DNA of 64,000 nucleotides from JAWCNN01 sp038848005 (GTDB taxonomy: Archaea; Thermoproteota; Bathyarchaeia; Bathyarchaeales; Bathycorpusculaceae), in the NCBI GenBank assembly GCA_038848005.1, contig JAWCNZ010000002.1:62001-126000 (forward strand), written 5' to 3'. Positions 60,783 to 64,000 of this stretch are shown here, in pieces. The notes below the pieces were generated by a model, which saw only the letters and a list, made by a program, of their open reading frames with translations, searched no databases and had not been told where the DNA came from. A program made the position numbers and the translations under genes. How positions within the stretch are numbered: position 1 is the first letter of the stretch; every line of letters starts with the position of its first letter.

Positions 60783-61453
60783 TGTCGGCAGTCAAACATT
60801 TTATAGCAGAATCGAGGAAAAGGACGGAAATTGACGAGTTTTTGCAGAGAAAACTTGAAAGAGCTGGCTATGGCGGAGTTTCAATTTCTAAAACGCCGTT
60901 GGGAACCAACATAGTGGTTTATGCAATGCGACCGGGTTTGGTGATAGGGCGCGGTGGGGAAAATATTAAGGAGCTTGCTGAAATTTTGGAGAGAGAATTT
61001 AAGGTTTCAAACCCGCAAATTTCTGTTTCAGAAATTGAAGTTCCAGAGTTAAACGCTTATGTTGTTGCTTCACGGGTTGCCTCAGCCCTAGAAAGAGGTG
61101 TACATTTTAGGCGTGCTGGATTTTGGGCTTTAAGCCAAATTATGGAAGCTGGAGCCTTAGGCGCAGAAATAATCATAAGCGGTAAATTGCGAACAGAAAG
61201 GGCTAGATTTGAAAAGTTTAGGGCGGGTTACATGCCTAAATGCGGAGACCCAGCCCTAAAATACTTGAGGAAAGCCGAAGTTCACGTTCAGCTTAAACCT
61301 GGCATTTTTGGAGTAAAAGTTAGGATAATGCCTCCAGACGCTGTTTTTCCAGACAAAATCCAAATAGTTGAAAACATTCCGCCGGAAGAAAACGCCAAAC
61401 CAACGGAAACAACAGAAAAAGCAACGGCGGAAGAAACGGAGGAAACCCAGTAA
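60782..61453 (+). CDS. rps3: 30S ribosomal protein S3 (uS3)
   Basis: The 223-residue protein has the N-terminal KH domain with RPGLVIGRGGENIKEL and the S3 C-domain (GILG-type region at KPGIFGVKVRI). The last 25 residues are Glu/Thr-rich and likely disordered. The start overlaps the L22 stop (TGATG). Confidence 0.96.
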   Translation: MSAVKHFIAESRKRTEIDEFLQRKLERAGYGGVSISKTPLGTNIVVYAMRPGLVIGRGGENIKELAEILEREFKVSNPQISVSEIEVPELNAYVVASRVASALERGVHFRRAGFWALSQIMEAGALGAEIIISGKLRTERARFEKFRAGYMPKCGDPALKYLRKAEVHVQLKPGIFGVKVRIMPPDAVFPDKIQIVENIPPEENAKPTETTEKATAEETEETQ

Positions 61454-61454
61454 A

Positions 61455-61685
61455 ATGCCCATTTTACGGCTTAGAGAAATACGTGACATGTCTTCTGAAG
61501 AGCGGATGAAAAAGCTAGGTGAACTCAAAACAGAACTGTTAAGGTTAAAAACCATGGTTAAAGCTGGCGGCACGGTTGAGAATCCAGCGAGGATAAAGGA
61601 ACTGCGTAAAACAATAGCCAGAATATTAACCATAGAACACGAACAAAAACTCGGTCTTGAAAAAACAGGGGAGAAAAAGAAATGA
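61455..61685 (+). CDS. rpl29: 50S ribosomal protein L29 (uL29)
   Basis: The 76-residue protein has REIRDMSSEERMKKLGELKT and the second helix PARIKELRKTIARILTI of L29. The ATG at 61455 immediately follows the S3 stop. Confidence 0.94.
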   Translation: MPILRLREIRDMSSEERMKKLGELKTELLRLKTMVKAGGTVENPARIKELRKTIARILTIEHEQKLGLEKTGEKKK

Positions 61686-61963
61686 AAGTAACGCCAGACA
61701 TAATCCGCGACGAGTTTATAGGCGCTGAAGCCAAAATAACCAAAAGTGCACATGCGGGTTATGTTGGATTGGCTGGCAAAGTAATAGACGAAACACGAAA
61801 CACGTTCACGATTTTACATAAAGGAAAAAGAAAGATGGTTGTAAAAAACGCTGTTGTTTTCCATTTCAAGTTTTCTGACGGGACGGTTGTCGAAATCGAC
61901 GGTAAACTTCTTGTTGGAAGACCCGAAGACCGCCTCAAAAAGCGTGTTAGGAGGTTATGGTAA
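61682..61963 (+). CDS. rnp1: ribonuclease P protein component 1 (Rpp29/Pop4 homologue)
   Basis: The 93-residue protein has DEFIGAEAKITKSAHAGYVG and GKVIDETRNTFTI, the Sm-like fold of archaeal Rnp1. It supports tRNA 5' end cutting by RNase P RNA. Its place between L29 and S17 is the classic archaeal order. It overlaps L29 by four bases (ATGA). Confidence 0.95.
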   Translation: MKVTPDIIRDEFIGAEAKITKSAHAGYVGLAGKVIDETRNTFTILHKGKRKMVVKNAVVFHFKFSDGTVVEIDGKLLVGRPEDRLKKRVRRLW

Positions 61964-62280
61964 TGGCGTTAACCTTTAAAAAGCCCAAAAAAACATGCAC
62001 TGACAGAAATTGTCCCTTTCACGGCGACCTTCCAATAAGAGGACGCGTTTTGGATGGCGTTGTCGTCAGCGCAAAAATGGATAAGACAGTCATAGTGCGA
62101 AGAGATTACCTCCAGTATGTTTCAAAGTTTATGAGGTATAAGAGGCGGCGCAGCCGCATTCCATCGCATAACCCGCCATGCATAGACGCAAAAGAAGGCG
62201 ACCGCGTAGTAATTGCAGAGTGTAGACCAATAAGCAAAACAGTTTCTTTTGTTGTTGTTGAAAAACTGGAAGGGAAATAA
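61963..62280 (+). CDS. rps17: 30S ribosomal protein S17 (uS17)
   Basis: The 105-residue protein has GRVLDGVVVSAKMDKTVIV and GDRVVIAECRPISKTVSFVV. Archaeal S17 also has the CTDRNCPFHG start seen here, whose two Cys may hold metal. The ATG at 61963 shares one base with the rnp1 stop. Confidence 0.96.
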   Translation: MALTFKKPKKTCTDRNCPFHGDLPIRGRVLDGVVVSAKMDKTVIVRRDYLQYVSKFMRYKRRRSRIPSHNPPCIDAKEGDRVVIAECRPISKTVSFVVVEKLEGK

Positions 62281-62281
62281 A

Positions 62282-62722
62282 ATGGCGGCAAAGGCGAAAC
62301 AGAGGGCATTAGTCGCGAAGGGAATGCTTGGGCACGGACCGAAACTTTCAAGGGGACTGCCAATGGGCTCAATTCTGCGCTGTGCCGACAACACCGGAGC
62401 AAGAGAACTGCGGTTGGTTCAAGTTATGGGTTATAAAGGGCGGTTGCGGCGTTATCCATCAGCCGCCGTTGGAGATAGAATAGTTGTTTCTGTTAGGCAT
62501 GGAACACCAGACATGAGGAAGAAAATATTTCAGGCGGTTGTTGTGAGGCAAAGAAAGCCATATCGCAGGGCTGACGGCTTATGGGTTCAATTTGAAGACA
62601 ACGCAGCCGTGATAATAACTCCAGACGGGGAAATGAAAGGCTCGGAAATCCGTGGACCAGTGGCGAAAGAGGCTGCTGAACGGTGGCCCCGCATAGCGAG
62701 TGCCGCCAGCATAATAGTGTAG
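62282..62722 (+). CDS. rpl14: 50S ribosomal protein L14 (uL14)
   Basis: The 146-residue protein has ILRCADNTGARELRLVQV and FEDNAAVIITPDGEMKGSEI, the L14 signature. Start is ATG at 62282, one base after the S17 stop. Confidence 0.96.
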   Translation: MAAKAKQRALVAKGMLGHGPKLSRGLPMGSILRCADNTGARELRLVQVMGYKGRLRRYPSAAVGDRIVVSVRHGTPDMRKKIFQAVVVRQRKPYRRADGLWVQFEDNAAVIITPDGEMKGSEIRGPVAKEAAERWPRIASAASIIV

Positions 62723-62735
62723 GAGGCGAAGGCGC

Positions 62736-63329
62736 ATGCAAGCAGTAAAGCCCGTAACAAAACCTTCGAAACAACGAAAAATGCTTTTTCAAGCGTCAAA
62801 CCACATAAGATACAAATTTTTCTCTGCACCATTGTCGCCTGAGCTTAGAAAAGCGCATGGAGCTAAAACCCTGCCCGTTAGAAGTGGGGATACAGTGCGT
62901 GTTATGCGTGGAGACCATAAAGGAGTTGAGGGAAAAGTTACAAGGGTTGACCGAAAAAAATACAGAATTTTCGTTGAAGGTTTAACAAGGGAAAAAGTTG
63001 ATGGAACAACAACCTTCGTTCCGATACATCCTTCAAAAGTTATGATTACACGTTTAAATCTTGATGATAAATGGAGAAACAAAATTCTGAAGAGGAAGAA
63101 GGAAGCTGAAAAGAAAGTTGAAGAGGTTGCGAAGCCTTCAGAAGTTGCGGAAGTCGAAGAGAAAATCGTAGAGGAAAAAGTGGCTTTGGAAAAGAAGCCA
63201 AAAATGAGGAAAAGGCGAAAAATAACTAGAAAAAAGAGTGAAGAGAAAGCTGAAAAAGGAGGTAAGCCTAAAGCAAAGAAAACAAAAGTTAAACGGAAAA
63301 CTGCCAAGAAAACTGAGGGGGAAACATAA
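62736..63329 (+). CDS. rpl24: 50S ribosomal protein L24 (uL24) with long basic tail
   Basis: Residues 1-120 are a normal archaeal L24 with VRSGDTVRVMRGDHKGVEGK (KOW motif). Another 75 residues, rich in Lys, Glu and Ala, follow and are likely disordered. Usual archaeal length is about 120, so this tail is unusual. Confidence 0.93.
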   Translation: MQAVKPVTKPSKQRKMLFQASNHIRYKFFSAPLSPELRKAHGAKTLPVRSGDTVRVMRGDHKGVEGKVTRVDRKKYRIFVEGLTREKVDGTTTFVPIHPSKVMITRLNLDDKWRNKILKRKKEAEKKVEEVAKPSEVAEVEEKIVEEKVALEKKPKMRKRRKITRKKSEEKAEKGGKPKAKKTKVKRKTAKKTEGET

Positions 63330-63332
63330 AGT

Positions 63333-64000
63333 TTGGGTAAAAAGGGAAAATCAACTGGACTGAAACGTAAACCAGCGCCGAGGTTCTGGCCAATCCACAG
63401 AAAAGAATACCTATGGGTTATAAAACCGTCTCCAGGACCGCATTCCACTGAAAAATGCATTCCGTTGGCGATAATTCTTCGTGAAATTCTTGGACTTGCC
63501 AAAACGAGGAAAGAGTGTAAGACGATAGTTTCGCAGGGGAAAATTTATGTTGATGGTAGGGTTAGGCGTGAAGACGATTTTCCAACGGGTTTGATGGATG
63601 TTGTTTCAATCCTTGAGGTTAACAAGTACTTCCGAGTGTTACCATCAAAGAAGGGTTTGATACTTCATCAAATAAGCAAAGACGAAGCAAATTTCAAATT
63701 GTGCAGGATAGAGGATAAAACCCTCACGAAAAAGGGTCATGTGCAACTTAACCTCCACGACGGTTCAAACGTGCTTGTGAAGGTTGCAGACCCCAAAAAT
63801 CCACAGGAAGATGTTTACAAAACCCTTGACACTTTGAAGATAAGTGTTCCTGAAAGGCAAATTCTCGAACATATAGAAATCAAAGAAGGCGCTTTTGCCG
63901 TGATAACTGGTGGAAAAAACATCGGAAAATACGGCATAATAGTATCCATTGAGAAGGCTGAGGGTAAAAAACGCAGAAGCGCCCTTGTGGTAATTGAGGA
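63333..64000 (+). CDS. rps4e: 30S ribosomal protein S4e (partial, runs off the window)
   Basis: The visible 222 residues start GKKGKSTGLKRKPAPRFWPI, with the S4-like RNA-binding CKTIVSQGKIYVDGRVR and the KOW-like GAFAVITGGKNIGKYGIIV. The start is TTG at 63333, about 11-12 bases after GAGGGGG. No stop is reached by base 64000; the family is about 240 residues, so little is missing. Confidence 0.93.
   Translation, partial: MGKKGKSTGLKRKPAPRFWPIHRKEYLWVIKPSPGPHSTEKCIPLAIILREILGLAKTRKECKTIVSQGKIYVDGRVRREDDFPTGLMDVVSILEVNKYFRVLPSKKGLILHQISKDEANFKLCRIEDKTLTKKGHVQLNLHDGSNVLVKVADPKNPQEDVYKTLDTLKISVPERQILEHIEIKEGAFAVITGGKNIGKYGIIVSIEKAEGKKRRSALVVIE

Noticed and set aside
62789..63502. Minus-strand Phe/Ser-rich frame opposite L24 and S4e
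   Set aside because: It is the mirror of Lys/Glu-rich codons in the ribosomal genes and has no start signals.

Overview
The window looks like chromosome from an uncultured anaerobic archaeon, most likely of the TACK group and plausibly a Bathyarchaeia-type lineage. The archaeal evidence is direct: tRNA genes without encoded CCA, TATA-box promoters, archaeal-type ribosomal proteins with RNase P subunit Rnp1 inside the ribosomal operon, a tRNA-splicing endonuclease-like protein, archaeal EF-2 and a CDC48-type ATPase. The TACK placement rests on the EF-2 switch-I variant RQMTV (instead of RGITI) plus gene content, so it is an inference. No methyl-coenzyme M reductase gene is present here, so the Hdr genes do not by themselves indicate methanogenesis.

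Layout. 1-1.3 kb: end of a membrane pyrophosphatase and a pentameric ligand-gated ion channel homologue. 1.3-4 kb: three-gene homocysteine/sulfur-assimilation operon. 4-13 kb: housekeeping genes (HTH-phosphoribosyltransferase, HhH glycosylase-like protein, mtnA, EndA-like, hisS, RNA m5C methyltransferase with PUA partner, EF-2). 12.8-16.7 kb: three tRNAs, small genes, a vapBC pair and two related hairpin elements. 16.7-26.4 kb: M24 peptidase, MoaD-like protein, MFS transporter, a frameshifted beta-helix/PKD surface protein, tungsten aldehyde oxidoreductase with its ferredoxin, an MBL hydrolase and an unknown protein coupled to an acetyltransferase. 26.5-29.4 kb: cdc48 and a small HExxH protein.

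29.4-57 kb is an H2/electron-transfer island. A nine-gene minus-strand operon holds a maturation protease, an MvhADG-type hydrogenase, HdrB, HdrC, a double-length HdrA, a second MvhD carrying a winged helix, and a GltD/NfnB-like flavoprotein. A second minus-strand operon holds a group-4-type NiFe hydrogenase (NuoC-, NuoD- and NuoB/I-like subunits plus ferredoxin) with its own HdrB inside the operon and no membrane subunit; its maturation protease is divergent. Between the operons lie a ribbon-helix-helix/GcvH-like fusion lacking the lipoyl lysine, a DUF2061 protein, an AbrB-PhoU regulator and a cysteine-rich alpha-crystallin-like protein. Then follow an ADP-forming acyl-CoA synthetase fused to GNAT, a thioredoxin reductase, NfnAB and hypF-hypC-hypD, with hypE opposite. 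Together these genes would let the cell exchange electrons among H2, ferredoxin, NAD(P)H and thiol/disulfide couples and conserve energy as ATP from acyl-CoA.

60.3-64 kb: a ribosomal operon starting unusually at L22 (L22-S3-L29-Rnp1-S17-L14-L24-S4e) that runs off the end.

Besides genes, I see a dispersed 40-base inverted-repeat family (four copies at three loci), two purine-loop hairpins sharing one layout but different stem sequences, an operator at vapBC and a 13-base motif shared by two promoter regions. No rRNA, CRISPR array or complete insertion sequence was seen.
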